Of a stretch of 64,000 bases of DNA, positions 27,003 through 36,014 are shown in pieces; the stretch's first letter is position 1, and each line of letters begins with the position of its first letter. This stretch comes from JAGXRK01 sp963804005. GTDB lineage: Bacteria > Bacteroidota > Ignavibacteria > Ignavibacteriales > Ignavibacteriaceae. The translations under genes and the position numbers were made by a program. The notes beneath the pieces are model-generated. The model worked only from the letters and a program-made list of their open reading frames with translations, searched no databases and was not told the DNA's origin. The DNA lies in assembly GCA_963804005.1 (NCBI GenBank), contig CAWDOP010000003.1, forward strand, positions 62,001 through 126,000. Direction: 5' to 3'.

Positions 27003-27068
27003 GTTTAATCCTAAATCCTGCAAAAAGGATAATTTAAAATTGGAATGATGGAGTATAATAGTACTGAC

Positions 27069-27100
27069 AAGAAAGAGTGAATGGTTCTTCACTCTTTCTT
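27069..27100. terminator. Bidirectional hairpin between fmdB-like and TPR-like genes
   Basis: A perfect 13-bp stem AAGAAAGAGTGAA/TTCACTCTTTCTT with a 6-base loop lies between the convergent stop codons, followed by T-rich sequence on the plus strand and A-rich in the arm on the minus. Confidence 0.75.
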
Positions 27101-27105
27101 TATAT

Positions 27106-27681
27106 TTAATCGTTTAATTCTTTTAATCTCTTACGCGCTTTTCTTTTTGCATACGTATCTCTGAAATCTATTATTGGCGCATCTATAATTTTTTCAAGCC
27201 AGCTTAAACTTGCTATTTGCCGGTGATAAACACTTAAGATTATATAAGGTAAATAATTGTCAGAATTCATTCTGATAGATTTTTCCGCGTTCTCTTTTAT
27301 CTTGTGAGCAAGTTTAATTTTTTCGTTCCCGCCTTTGAACATCGCCAAATTTCCGTAGGACATTGCCAGCAAAGCATAGGTCATTGCACTATCGGGATAT
27401 TTAGATGAAAGCAGTTCGCCAAATTTTAAAGCTTTATTTATTGCCGCCTCGGAATTTTCACTATCTCTTATTTCGTAATAATCTTCTCCGAGGTCATTAT
27501 AAGTTCTGGCTAACCTTGTAAGAACTTCATAATTTTCATTTGCAAGTTTGTATGCTTCTTCATAAAGCAACACCGCATTGGCCAAATCAAACTTTTTATA
27601 GTATTCATCACCTTTTGTTATTAAGGATTTATAATCTGTTCCGTACGAATTAACAAAACAAAAAACCAAGATGATCAACAA
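27106..27681 (-). CDS. TPR-like exported protein of unknown function, uncertain start
   Basis: 191 residues from the first available TTG. Helical repeats resembling TPR are visible: GDEYYKKFDLANAVLLYEEAYKL, NYEVLTRLARTYNDLGEDYY, SAMTYALLAMSYGNLAMFKG. It begins with a hydrophobic signal-like stretch (IILVFCFVNSYG). In frame just upstream the codons read ATA AAA TTA AAT CTT before TTG TTG; if ATA were ATG the protein would start as a textbook signal peptide (MKLNLLLIILVFCFVNSYG). So either a TTG is used or the start codon has been lost at 27694-27696. It is convergent with the fmdB-like gene. Function unknown. Confidence 0.7.
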   Translation of the reverse strand: MLIILVFCFVNSYGTDYKSLITKGDEYYKKFDLANAVLLYEEAYKLANENYEVLTRLARTYNDLGEDYYEIRDSENSEAAINKALKFGELLSSKYPDSAMTYALLAMSYGNLAMFKGGNEKIKLAHKIKENAEKSIRMNSDNYLPYIILSVYHRQIASLSWLEKIIDAPIIDFRDTYAKRKARKRLKELND

Positions 27682-27750
27682 AAGATTTAATTTTATTTAT
27701 GTAAACTTAATATTTAATTTATTCTGTAAAATATAAGAGTTATTCTAATT

Positions 27751-27954
27751 ATGAAACTGATGAATGTACTTCTCGTCACATTTATAACTTATCTGATTGC
27801 CACTGCTTGCACATCATAAACAAGCGTTATGGAAAACAAAACAATTGATGAAGTTCATAAAAGAAAAATGATTCTCACTGAAGATGGAATTTTAAAACTT
27901 GAATTAGCATCAAATTCCGGTAAAATTTTACTAAAAGATTATTACAAGCAATGA
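27751..27954 (+). pseudogene. Small lipoprotein gene interrupted by an in-frame stop
   Basis: The frame starts MKLMNVLLVTFITYLIATACTS, a lipoprotein signal with the lipobox ATAC, then meets TAA at 27817-27819. The same frame continues without further stops for 44 codons (TSVMENKTIDEVHKRKMILT, then EDGILKLELASNSGKILLKD) to TGA at 27952-27954. Either the lipoprotein is broken by a nonsense change or only the downstream ATG at 27829 (41 codons) is used. Product unrecognised. Confidence 0.55.
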
Positions 27955-28382
27955 ATTTATTTGGAAACTTAATTTCTTAAGTTTTCTTGACCATTAACTT
28001 ATATAATTAGGCGCAAGGATGATCGTTCAGAAAAGGTTATGTTAAATTTAAAAACATTTATTAACTAAGATTTTTTTCCATAAATTCTTTTTAGATTTTT
28101 TGTCAAAATAACTGACGAAATAAATAGTTGTTACAGTAAAACAACAGACAAGTGCAAATTTATATTGCTTGCCAAATGCCAATGTTTTTGCTACGCATCT
28201 TTCTTTAAGAATTTTGTGTCAATTCTATATTAAAACTATGGACTTATTTCTCAGAATTACGTAAGTTAAGTGTGCTTAAACAGAGATGAATTCATTATGA
28301 AAACCCGCACTAAAAAGAGTCTTAAATCATTTCGAAGTATAACTTCTTTAATTAACAATCATCAATTTAAAATGAGGTATCT
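27955..28382. other. Intergenic leader of the T9SS cargo gene
   Basis: About 430 AT-rich bases with no convincing gene. The only coding-like item is a 29-codon frame (28297-28386) that ends in an ATGA overlap with the next gene; it has no recognisable motif. A GAGGT ribosome site precedes the ATG at 28383. No hairpin or promoter matched well enough to call. Confidence 0.5.
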
Positions 28383-31300
28383 ATGAAAAAATTCCTTTAC
28401 ACAATTGTTCTCTTATTATTTGCTGCGAGCATAGGATATTCGCAAGTAACAACCCTCTGGGAAAAATCTGAAACTGCAGTCACTAAACCATATTGGGAAG
28501 CCGGTAGTACAACCCGTGGACTAAGCTATGGTTTAGTTAACAGTAACCACCGATTGTATGTAGTTAATAGACATGCTGATTTTGGCGGCAAACAGATTTT
28601 TGTTTTCAATGCTGCAACCGGTGATTCTGTTACCGCGTTGGATACAACAGGTTTGGCTGGCGGCTTCTATCCAGTTAATGATGTTGAGGTTTCTTCAAAT
28701 GGTATAATATATGTTGGAAACATGACATTAGATGCCACCACAACTGCATTTAAAGTATATGCTTATTCATCTGAAGTTGCTGCCCCAATTGAAGTAATTA
28801 CTTATACATCCCCTTCAGCAATGAGACTTGGGGATAAAATTACTGTAACCGGGTCAACGGCAGACAATACAGTGACCATTTGGGCTGCTGCGGCAAATGC
28901 CACCGGCGATGTTGTAAAATTCACAACAACAGATAATGGAGCAACATTCACTCCTGAAATAGTGAATATCGGGGTACTGGTTAGTTTTTCAAGTGCTGCT
29001 GTTGGACCCTTAGCTAATGGCGATTTCTATTTTAATGCCCATGGAATGACTCCTCAAAAATTTACTTCCACGGGAACTTTAATTGGCACAATCCCCAGCA
29101 CGGCTATCACAACAAGCGGAAGCGCCCTAAGGCATTTGTTTACTTTTTTGGGAGATGAATATGTAGTAGCTAATGACCTCTTTACTACTACTTCGAATAA
29201 TGCGAAGATTATTAAGGTGCCTGGCAGTGTACCTGCTTCGGCAACGCTTTTTGCCTCAACTCCGATGCTGGGTTTAACTTCAGCAGGTGGTCTTGGAGAT
29301 GTATCAGTTCAAAAAGTTAGTGATTATATTTACAATGTTTATGTACTTGCAACAAATAATGGTTTCGGAGCTTACCAGGTTGATATGACACCTCAATTAG
29401 CCGGTGATTATTACATTGGTGCAGCAGGTACTGGTCCAGGTGCAACCGATCCTGAATTTGCTACTCTCAGAGACGCTTTTGAGGTACTGAATAATGCAAC
29501 ATTCACAGGAGATTGTAATTTCTATATTACAAGCGATATTCTTGAAACATTCACTCCTGTTGTTGGATATGGATTGGGATTGGCAATAAATCCTGAACCT
29601 TACACCGTAACTTTTAAACCTTACACAGGTGTTCAACCCGTAGTTAAATTAGCATATCCTATAGATGGAACTTCCGGTCCTTCCGGTGCTCTTATTATAG
29701 GGATTCCTATGGATAATAATATTGCTTGGAACGATTTGCGTATAACAAAAAACATTGTTATCGATGGATCAAATACCGTTGACGGTACTACAAGAGATCT
29801 TACAATTGAATGTGATACATCAGCTAACAGAAATGCTTTTCCGCTTGCGATAGTTGGCGATGTTTCAAATTTGACTGTTAAGAATACTAATATCTACTAC
29901 AAAGCAAAGGGTATTAGCACTTCAGGCAACCTATTTGTAAGTGCTGTACAAGTTAGATCCAGAAATAATTTAGCCGTTGATTATATACCTCAAGATATTC
30001 TATTTGAGAACAATCACATCAGTGCTAATTTTCCTGGTGTTGCCCAAAATGCGCAAGGTTATGGCACATATCAATCTGGTGATCCGATTTCATATTATCC
30101 ATATAATATTACTCTCAAGGATAATCTGATTGAAGGCAAAAGAAGAGCGATTTCTCTTTACATCGCTGGAGGGCATAACATTTTTGGTAATGAAATAGTC
30201 TTAAATCAGGATATTGCTGGTGGTTTCAGCAATGAAGCTATATATGGCGTAAGTGTAGAAACAGGCGCTGAAATCAATATATATAACAATGTTATTTCAA
30301 AAGTTTCCGGTCTTAACACTACCGCTACTTTTGGAAATACAGCTATAAGCATAGAAACAGCCGGTACATATAATATTTATAATAATACAATTACTGGTTT
30401 TGCCTTGACAGGGACCAATCCAACATCTTTTGTAAGGGCTTTAAAGAATTCATCTGCAACAGCTACAGTGAATTTCGTATATAACACAATTCTAATGAAT
30501 GACCTGGCTGACGTCGGAACGGGTGTTGTAACTTATCAAGGATTATTCTTAACCGATGGTATTAATGATGTAGTAAACAATATCATTGTTTCCGAAGAAC
30601 CTGATTTCCCATCTTACTGTATTTACAGAAGTGGAGTTGCGGGAACGGTTACTTCTGATTATAACGATTTCTATCCTGTTGACGTTACAAACGGTAATGT
30701 GGGATACTGGAATGATGCGGCTACACTAACATTATCTGATTGGCAGACTGCCTCCAGTTTGGATGCAAACTCTATATCCAAAGAAGTATTCTTTGTATCT
30801 GATACTGATTTGCACTTGACAGGTTCTTCTGATGGAGATTTTGATCTTGCTGGTACACCAATAGCAGGTATTACAACAGACATTGATGGTGATACTCGCG
30901 GCACAACATATCCATATATAGGTGCTGACGAAGGAACAGTATTACTTACAGAACCAGTGGATTTCTGGGTAGAAGATTTCGATTATCCAGCTGATGATCT
31001 ATTAACTGATCATGGTTGGATTGCCCACAGTGGAGCTGGAACAAACCCAATAACTGTAAACTCATTTGGGCTAGAATTCCCTGGATATCCTGCATCAGGA
31101 ATTGGTTTAGCAGCATTGCTTGATAATACAGGTGAAGATACGCACAAACTATTCCCTGCAACAACATCTGGTTCTGTATATACTTCATTTATGGTAAGAA
31201 TAGATGCTGCTCCAACAGGATACTTTTTCCACTATGCACCGAATCCACACAATACATTTGACTTTAGGGGTAGAGTATGGGTTAAAACAGATGGAGCTGG

Positions 31301-31922
31301 TGGATTGGCAATCGGTTATAGCTTCCAGAGCGCTGATACAATATTCACAGATTTTGACTATTCGCTTGGTGATACACTTCTCCTCGTATCAAAATATGAA
31401 TCTGTTCCAGGAGATGTTAATGATGTTGTCTCACTATTTATTTTCGATGCTAGTAGTCCATTATCTGCTACTGAGCCAGGCACTCCAACACTTGGTCCAA
31501 TTACCAATCCAAATACCGGCTCAGCAGATATTGAAGCAGGTTCAATAAATCTACGTCAATATAACTCTGCTCAAATTATGATTGTTGATGGAATAGCAGT
31601 TCAGACAAGTTGGGATCAGGTTGTTCCTGTTGAGCCTGAAGATAAAACAGTAATGCCGTCAACATTTGCATTGAGCCAAAATTATCCGAATCCATTTAAC
31701 CCATCAACAACCATCAGATACGACTTACCGGAAGCTGGATTTGTTGATCTGAGAGTTTACAATTCTCTGGGTGAGGAAGTTGCAGTGCTTGTAAATCAAG
31801 AACAGGTATCAGGAGTTTATGAAGTAAGCTTTGATGCTTCTATGCTTGCAAGCGGTGTTTATTTCTATAGGATTAATTCAGGTAAATTCGTTACAACAAA
31901 GAAGATGATGCTTATTAAATAA
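28383..31922 (+). CDS. Large secreted T9SS cargo protein with beta-helix region
   Basis: 1179 residues with a clear signal peptide (MKKFLYTIVLLLFAASIGYS). Residues about 25-340 look like a beta-propeller-type region (GTTPxxVNDV-like, VSSNGIIYVGNM, LGDVSVQKVSDYIYNVYV). About 380-770 shows right-handed beta-helix repeats rich in Asn (ILFENNHISANF, ITLKDNLIEGKRR, INIYNNVISKVS, YNIYNNTITGF). About 840-1080 is a lectin-like domain (WVEDFDYPADDLLTDHGW). The last 85 residues are a type IX secretion C-terminal domain: ALSQNYPNPFNPSTTIRYDL, GEEVAVLVN, ASGVYFYRINSGKF. So it is probably exported across the outer membrane and cell-attached. Ligand or enzyme activity unknown; no catalytic motif seen. Confidence 0.92.
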   Translation: MKKFLYTIVLLLFAASIGYSQVTTLWEKSETAVTKPYWEAGSTTRGLSYGLVNSNHRLYVVNRHADFGGKQIFVFNAATGDSVTALDTTGLAGGFYPVNDVEVSSNGIIYVGNMTLDATTTAFKVYAYSSEVAAPIEVITYTSPSAMRLGDKITVTGSTADNTVTIWAAAANATGDVVKFTTTDNGATFTPEIVNIGVLVSFSSAAVGPLANGDFYFNAHGMTPQKFTSTGTLIGTIPSTAITTSGSALRHLFTFLGDEYVVANDLFTTTSNNAKIIKVPGSVPASATLFASTPMLGLTSAGGLGDVSVQKVSDYIYNVYVLATNNGFGAYQVDMTPQLAGDYYIGAAGTGPGATDPEFATLRDAFEVLNNATFTGDCNFYITSDILETFTPVVGYGLGLAINPEPYTVTFKPYTGVQPVVKLAYPIDGTSGPSGALIIGIPMDNNIAWNDLRITKNIVIDGSNTVDGTTRDLTIECDTSANRNAFPLAIVGDVSNLTVKNTNIYYKAKGISTSGNLFVSAVQVRSRNNLAVDYIPQDILFENNHISANFPGVAQNAQGYGTYQSGDPISYYPYNITLKDNLIEGKRRAISLYIAGGHNIFGNEIVLNQDIAGGFSNEAIYGVSVETGAEINIYNNVISKVSGLNTTATFGNTAISIETAGTYNIYNNTITGFALTGTNPTSFVRALKNSSATATVNFVYNTILMNDLADVGTGVVTYQGLFLTDGINDVVNNIIVSEEPDFPSYCIYRSGVAGTVTSDYNDFYPVDVTNGNVGYWNDAATLTLSDWQTASSLDANSISKEVFFVSDTDLHLTGSSDGDFDLAGTPIAGITTDIDGDTRGTTYPYIGADEGTVLLTEPVDFWVEDFDYPADDLLTDHGWIAHSGAGTNPITVNSFGLEFPGYPASGIGLAALLDNTGEDTHKLFPATTSGSVYTSFMVRIDAAPTGYFFHYAPNPHNTFDFRGRVWVKTDGAGGLAIGYSFQSADTIFTDFDYSLGDTLLLVSKYESVPGDVNDVVSLFIFDASSPLSATEPGTPTLGPITNPNTGSADIEAGSINLRQYNSAQIMIVDGIAVQTSWDQVVPVEPEDKTVMPSTFALSQNYPNPFNPSTTIRYDLPEAGFVDLRVYNSLGEEVAVLVNQEQVSGVYEVSFDASMLASGVYFYRINSGKFVTTKKMMLIK

Positions 31923-31970
31923 GCTCAGTCTTTATCTTCTCACTGAAAAATGTAGAGGAGTGATTTGATT

Positions 31971-32000
31971 AAAGGCGATCCATTACGGATCGCCTTTTTT
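31971..32000 (+). terminator. Rho-independent terminator of the T9SS cargo gene
   Basis: A perfect 11-bp stem AAAGGCGATCC/GGATCGCCTTT with loop ATTAC, running into a T tract (to 32000). It lies about 50 bases after the stop codon and is the strongest terminator in the window. Confidence 0.92.
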
Positions 32001-32134
32001 ACTTTATTAAAGTTTGAAGAAGCTTGTAAAAATTCTGTACTGTTGGATTGTTAGAATAAGATGTAAGATTCGTTGACTCGCTGAGATTGATGATTTAATA
32101 TCTCCGTTTATATATGCAATATTTTAAGAAGCTC

Positions 32135-32174
32135 CTCCAAACCTCCCCTGCCTGCTGGCAAGGTAGGTTTGGAG
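32135..32174. repeat. Imperfect palindrome, dispersed-repeat type
   Basis: Arms CTCCAAACCT (32135-32144) and AGGTTTGGAG (32165-32174) are perfect inverted repeats around a core that contains a smaller hairpin (TGCC-TGCT-GGCA). It sits in the intergenic stretch between the T9SS gene terminator and the small basic ORF. The 518-base gap from 31923 to 32440 otherwise holds only that terminator, the small ORF and the promoter of the Lrp gene. Confidence 0.7.
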
Positions 32175-32197
32175 AAGGTTTGGGTGAGGCTTATTAA

Positions 32198-32356
32198 ATG
32201 AAAAAAGAAAAACTAACAATTAAAAAAAAGAAAAAACGTATTCCGCTTCCGCAGAAACCCCCTAAAGTTGAAGAGGATTCTAAAGCATACCAGCGCAAAA
32301 AAGAAAAAGATAAAGTTCGTAAAAAGATTGATGAGGAAACTTCCTCGGATACCTGA
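32198..32356 (+). CDS. Small highly basic protein, unknown function
   Basis: 52 codons from ATG 32198 to TGA 32354-32356. The product is extremely lysine-rich: MKKEKLTIKKKKKRIPLPQK, then PPKVEEDSKAYQRKKEKDKV and RKKIDEETSSDT. It could be a small nucleic-acid-binding or ribosome-associated protein, but no family is recognised. No clear ribosome site is present. It lies upstream of the promoter of the lrp gene on the same strand. The composition is unlike random sequence of this base content only weakly, so confidence is moderate. Confidence 0.5.
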   Translation: MKKEKLTIKKKKKRIPLPQKPPKVEEDSKAYQRKKEKDKVRKKIDEETSSDT

Positions 32357-32366
32357 AGCAACAATA

Positions 32367-32399
32367 TTTGCTTTTTATCCCACTCTTACCTTATATTTG
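32367..32399 (+). promoter_or_regulatory. Bacteroidota-type promoter for the Lrp/AsnC gene
   Basis: TTTG at 32367-32370, 21 bases spacing, then TATATTTG at 32392-32399, matching the TTTG-(about 20)-TANNTTTG consensus known for Bacteroidota housekeeping promoters. The ATG follows about 40 bases downstream. Confidence 0.6.
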
Positions 32400-32440
32400 T
32401 CGCCAATAATTCAAATTAACTTAAATTATTAAGGTATATT

Positions 32441-32887
32441 ATGCTTGACGACATAGATATTAAGATTTTGAATGTTCTTCAAAAAGCTGGCAGAACAAAG
32501 CGTAACAAAATCGCTGAGGAAGTCGGACTCTCTATTCCATCAGTTAGTGAGCGGTTAAATAAACTTGAAGAAAAAGGAATAATAGACGGATACTATACTA
32601 AGCTTAACAAAAAAGCTTTCGGGTATGATATTATAGCATACATTGTCGTGATAATGGATTCCTCAAAACATTATAACAATTTAATTTCCAAAGTTGAAAA
32701 GATTCCTGAGATAGTTGAATGTCATTCCATTCTCGGCGAAGGCTCTCATATGCTTAAAGCAACTGTTAAAAACACGGAAGCATTGGAAAAACTTTTAAGT
32801 GAAATACAATCGTGGTCAGGAGTAACGGCAACTAAGACAACTTTTGTATTATCAACGATTAAAGAAACTACGGAGATTGGGATATAA
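32441..32887 (+). CDS. Lrp/AsnC family transcriptional regulator
   Basis: 148 residues. The winged-helix N-terminus is LDDIDIKILNVLQKAGRTKRNKIAEEVGLSIPSVSERLNKLEEKGII; the RAM ligand-binding domain follows (YIVVIMDSSKHYNNLISKVEKIPEIVECHSILGEGSHMLK). Such proteins sense amino acids and form octamers. It is directly followed, after a long inverted repeat, by glutamine synthetase, so control of glnA by amino-acid level is a reasonable inference. A promoter matching the Bacteroidota consensus lies just upstream. Confidence 0.94.
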   Translation: MLDDIDIKILNVLQKAGRTKRNKIAEEVGLSIPSVSERLNKLEEKGIIDGYYTKLNKKAFGYDIIAYIVVIMDSSKHYNNLISKVEKIPEIVECHSILGEGSHMLKATVKNTEALEKLLSEIQSWSGVTATKTTFVLSTIKETTEIGI

Positions 32888-32891
32888 TTGA

Positions 32892-32938
32892 AACCTTCGA
32901 GGTTAACATTTCGTAAACGACAAGTAACCTCGAAGGTT
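32892..32938. repeat. Inverted repeat between lrp and glnA
   Basis: Perfect 14-base arms AACCTTCGAGGTTA (32892-32905) and TAACCTCGAAGGTT (32925-32938) separated by 19 bases. Each arm is itself partly palindromic. It could be an operator for the upstream regulator, an attenuating hairpin, or a dispersed repeat; the sequence does not decide. No T tract follows. Confidence 0.75.
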
Positions 32939-32978
32939 ATTAGATTAAAAAATTCAAAACAATTAATAGGATAACTTA

Positions 32979-34406
32979 ATGGCTAAACAAAACTCATCTG
33001 TTGAAAGCGTTCTTAAATTCATTAAGGACAATAAAATAAAATTTGTTGATTTAAAGTTTATGGACTTTCCCGGACAGTGGCAGCACTTTACTGTTCCAGC
33101 TACTCAGTTCAAAGCTGCTTCTTTTGAATACGGATTCGGATTTGACGGTTCATCAATCCGCGGCTGGAAATTAATTAACGAAAGTGATATGCTTATAATT
33201 CCTGATTCAAAAACCATGTTCGTTGATCCATTTATCGAAGCACCTACTGTAAGTTTAATTTGCGATGTATATGAGCCGGCAACAAAAGAAAAATATTCCC
33301 GCTGTCCAAGGAACATTGCACAAAAAGCAGTTGCTCATCTTAATTCGACTGGAATTGCGGATACTGTTTACTTTGGTCCGGAAGCTGAGTTTTTTGTTTT
33401 TGATGATGTGAGATTCGACTCCCAGCCTAACGGATCGTTTTATATTGTTGATTCGATTGAAGGTAGATGGAACAGCGGAAGAGAAGAGAATCCAAACCTT
33501 GGTTACAAGCCAAGATACAAAGAAGGTTATTTTCCTGTTCCACCAACAGATTCATTAATGGATTTAAGAAATGAAATGGTTTTAAATCTTGAAAACTGTG
33601 GAATTGAAGTTGAAGCACAGCATCACGAAGTTGCGAGCGGCGGTCAGTGCGAAATAGATCTGAAGTTCACTCCTCTTGTAAAAGCTGCCGATCAACTTTT
33701 ACTTTTCAAGTATATTGTGAAGAATACTGCAAAGTTGCGCAATAAAACTGTTACCTATATGCCCAAGCCAATCTTTGGTGATAACGGAAGCGGAATGCAT
33801 GTTCATACATCTTTATGGAAAAAAGGCAAACCGTTATTCGCTGGTTCGGGTTATGCTGGATTAAGTGAAATGGCTTTATATTTCATTGGCGGTATATTGA
33901 AACATGCACCGAGCTTGCTGGCATTTACAAATCCAACAACAAATTCTTACAAAAGATTAGTGCCGGGTTTTGAAGCTCCTGTCAATCTTGCTTACTCACA
34001 AATGAACAGGAGTGCCGCAATAAGAATTCCTATGTATTCATCAAATCCTAAATCAAAAAGAATTGAATTCAGATGCCCTGATCCTTCAGCAAATCCATAT
34101 TTAGGATTTTCTGCAATTATGATGGCAGGCTTAGATGGAATTATTAATCGAATTGATCCCGGCGAGCCGCTTGATAAAGATATTTACGATATGGAACCCG
34201 AAGAATTGAAAAATGTTCCTTCAACTCCGGGCAGTTTGAATGAAGCATTAAAGGCTCTGGCAGACGATCACGAGTATTTATTAAAAGGCGATGTATTTAC
34301 TGAAGATGTGATAGAAACATGGATAAAGTACAAAATAGAAAAAGAAATAAAACCAATGGCACTCCAGCCCCATCCCTATGAATTCAATCTATATTATGAC
34401 GTATAG
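32979..34406 (+). CDS. glnA: Glutamine synthetase, type I
   Basis: 475 residues, dodecameric type I. It makes glutamine from glutamate, ammonia and ATP. Motifs: FVDLKFMDFPGQWQHFTVP, FGFDGSSIRGW, GPEAEFFVFDDV, VEAQHHEVASGGQCEIDLKF, the ATP-site FGDNGSGMHVHTSLWK, NRSAAIRIP and EFRCPDPSANPYL. The region around Y403 (DKDIYDMEPEELKNVP) matches the adenylylation loop of the regulated GSI-beta enzymes, so covalent control is possible; no adenylyltransferase gene is in the window. The preceding Lrp/AsnC gene and inverted repeat suggest transcriptional control as well. Confidence 0.97.
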   Translation: MAKQNSSVESVLKFIKDNKIKFVDLKFMDFPGQWQHFTVPATQFKAASFEYGFGFDGSSIRGWKLINESDMLIIPDSKTMFVDPFIEAPTVSLICDVYEPATKEKYSRCPRNIAQKAVAHLNSTGIADTVYFGPEAEFFVFDDVRFDSQPNGSFYIVDSIEGRWNSGREENPNLGYKPRYKEGYFPVPPTDSLMDLRNEMVLNLENCGIEVEAQHHEVASGGQCEIDLKFTPLVKAADQLLLFKYIVKNTAKLRNKTVTYMPKPIFGDNGSGMHVHTSLWKKGKPLFAGSGYAGLSEMALYFIGGILKHAPSLLAFTNPTTNSYKRLVPGFEAPVNLAYSQMNRSAAIRIPMYSSNPKSKRIEFRCPDPSANPYLGFSAIMMAGLDGIINRIDPGEPLDKDIYDMEPEELKNVPSTPGSLNEALKALADDHEYLLKGDVFTEDVIETWIKYKIEKEIKPMALQPHPYEFNLYYDV

Positions 34407-34489
34407 GATTGGATACGCTTTTTTGATGCTTGGAATGATGGATGAATGGAATATTGAAGAATCACTAACCAAAATGGAACAATATTACA

Positions 34490-35995
34490 TTATTCCCACT
34501 TAATTTTGTAAAGTGTAACAGTTCGATTTTCAATGCTGTTAATTCCAAAACCGGGTATCTCTCTCTGATATAGAATTTCAGTTCTTAAATTCTTCGGCAG
34601 AGCCTCACTAAGTTCAATTTCTTCCCTTAGAACTAAATATTTTGGTTTCTTCGATAATATAAAATCATAAACGGATTTATAATTAAATCTTTCTGCATCG
34701 ACTAATCCTGCAAGGTCATAAACACGAGCGCCGGAGTAACTTCCAACTATTCCAACATCATTAATAGCAACAGTTTTAAGGTTTTCGTTTTTATCTGTTT
34801 TTATAAAGTTGGCTATTTCTTTATATGAATTCTGAAATCCTTTTACGAACAAATCACTTGCAGGTTTTACAACGGTGAATGTAATGTGTATATGTATTAG
34901 TAAAATCAAAACAGAATAAACTGCTGTCAACGATAGATTAAACTGACTTTTATAAGCAGTAAGTAAATTAATAAGAGCCGCGATTGTTAATATTATGATT
35001 GGAATAAACATTAGCGAATATCTTGAGATTATTGTCACATCTTTTAATGTATAATAAACGTAAAACGAAATGAAGAAAAATATTGCTATCATCATTCCGT
35101 TAAATCTGAATCTTTCCAACAATCTTACAAACTCTTCAATGAATTTTTGATCTTTTTTCATTGCAAGAAATGAAATTACAATAATGATGATGGCAAGAAC
35201 CATAAACTCAGGAATATTTCCACCGAGTAATAATTTGATATTTCGTATACTTCCGTCAAGAGTCATCGGAAAAAATCCGGACCCTGCTTTGGCTTTATAA
35301 GTATTCGGTATTATAGTTCCAAAGTGAAAGAAGGCAAATACTAACCAGGCAGAAAGAACGCTCAAACCTGTCAAAAATGTTTTTACGGTTTGCTTTCTGT
35401 GATGACCGTTTATAAAAAGCAAGTATAAAATTAAAATTAAGAATAGTACAATAAATTCGGGGCGCAGCAAGATTGCAATACCAAGTAAAAATCCATAAAT
35501 ATAAGGGTGCCTTACATGATAGCGATCGGAATAAGCATAAATAAGGAATAAAAGCATTGCAATGGCGGCTGTAGCTTCCATTCCGCTTATTGCCCAGCGA
35601 AGAAAAAAAGGATTTAGACAAAACGAAAGTGCGGCAATAAACTTTAATGATGATTTAAGTTTTAAAACATCAGCAAGTTTTAAGAAAAGAAAAACACTGA
35701 TGAATGTAAAAACTCCGCTTAGTAGTCGTATAGAAAATTCAGGATCATCAGTAAGGATAGAAATCGATGCTCCAAGAATTACCCAAAGCGGTGAAGTTGA
35801 TCCGTAAGTAACATTTCCTGTAAATGCAAATCCATCACCATTTAGCAATCCTATTATAAAACCAATATGTATGTATGAATCATCTCCCAGAAAATCGGGA
35901 TACAGAAACAGTGCAAGTATTACCGGTGAGATACTCAGCACAATTGCAAGAGCAATACTTGTTATTGAGGATATTGTTTTTTGTCCCATAAACAT
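34490..35995 (-). CDS. GT-C fold membrane glycosyltransferase (GT39/ArnT-like)
   Basis: 501 residues with about 11-12 hydrophobic segments. The N-terminal luminal/periplasmic loop after the first segment has the acidic pair in FLGDDSYIHIGFIIGLLNGDGF followed by YGSTSPLWVI, typical of polyprenyl-phosphate-sugar-using GT-C enzymes. The C-terminal 130 residues are soluble (FVKGFQNSYKEIANFI, VAINDVGIVGSYSGARVYDLAGLVD). It would transfer a lipid-linked sugar to an acceptor outside the cytoplasmic membrane. Two starts 6 bases apart are possible. Acceptor unknown. The ArsC-like gene is upstream on the same strand. Confidence 0.85.
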   Translation of the reverse strand: MFMGQKTISSITSIALAIVLSISPVILALFLYPDFLGDDSYIHIGFIIGLLNGDGFAFTGNVTYGSTSPLWVILGASISILTDDPEFSIRLLSGVFTFISVFLFLKLADVLKLKSSLKFIAALSFCLNPFFLRWAISGMEATAAIAMLLFLIYAYSDRYHVRHPYIYGFLLGIAILLRPEFIVLFLILILYLLFINGHHRKQTVKTFLTGLSVLSAWLVFAFFHFGTIIPNTYKAKAGSGFFPMTLDGSIRNIKLLLGGNIPEFMVLAIIIIVISFLAMKKDQKFIEEFVRLLERFRFNGMMIAIFFFISFYVYYTLKDVTIISRYSLMFIPIIILTIAALINLLTAYKSQFNLSLTAVYSVLILLIHIHITFTVVKPASDLFVKGFQNSYKEIANFIKTDKNENLKTVAINDVGIVGSYSGARVYDLAGLVDAERFNYKSVYDFILSKKPKYLVLREEIELSEALPKNLRTEILYQREIPGFGINSIENRTVTLYKIKWE

Positions 35996-36014
35996 TTGAT
36001 TTTTTTACTAAAAT

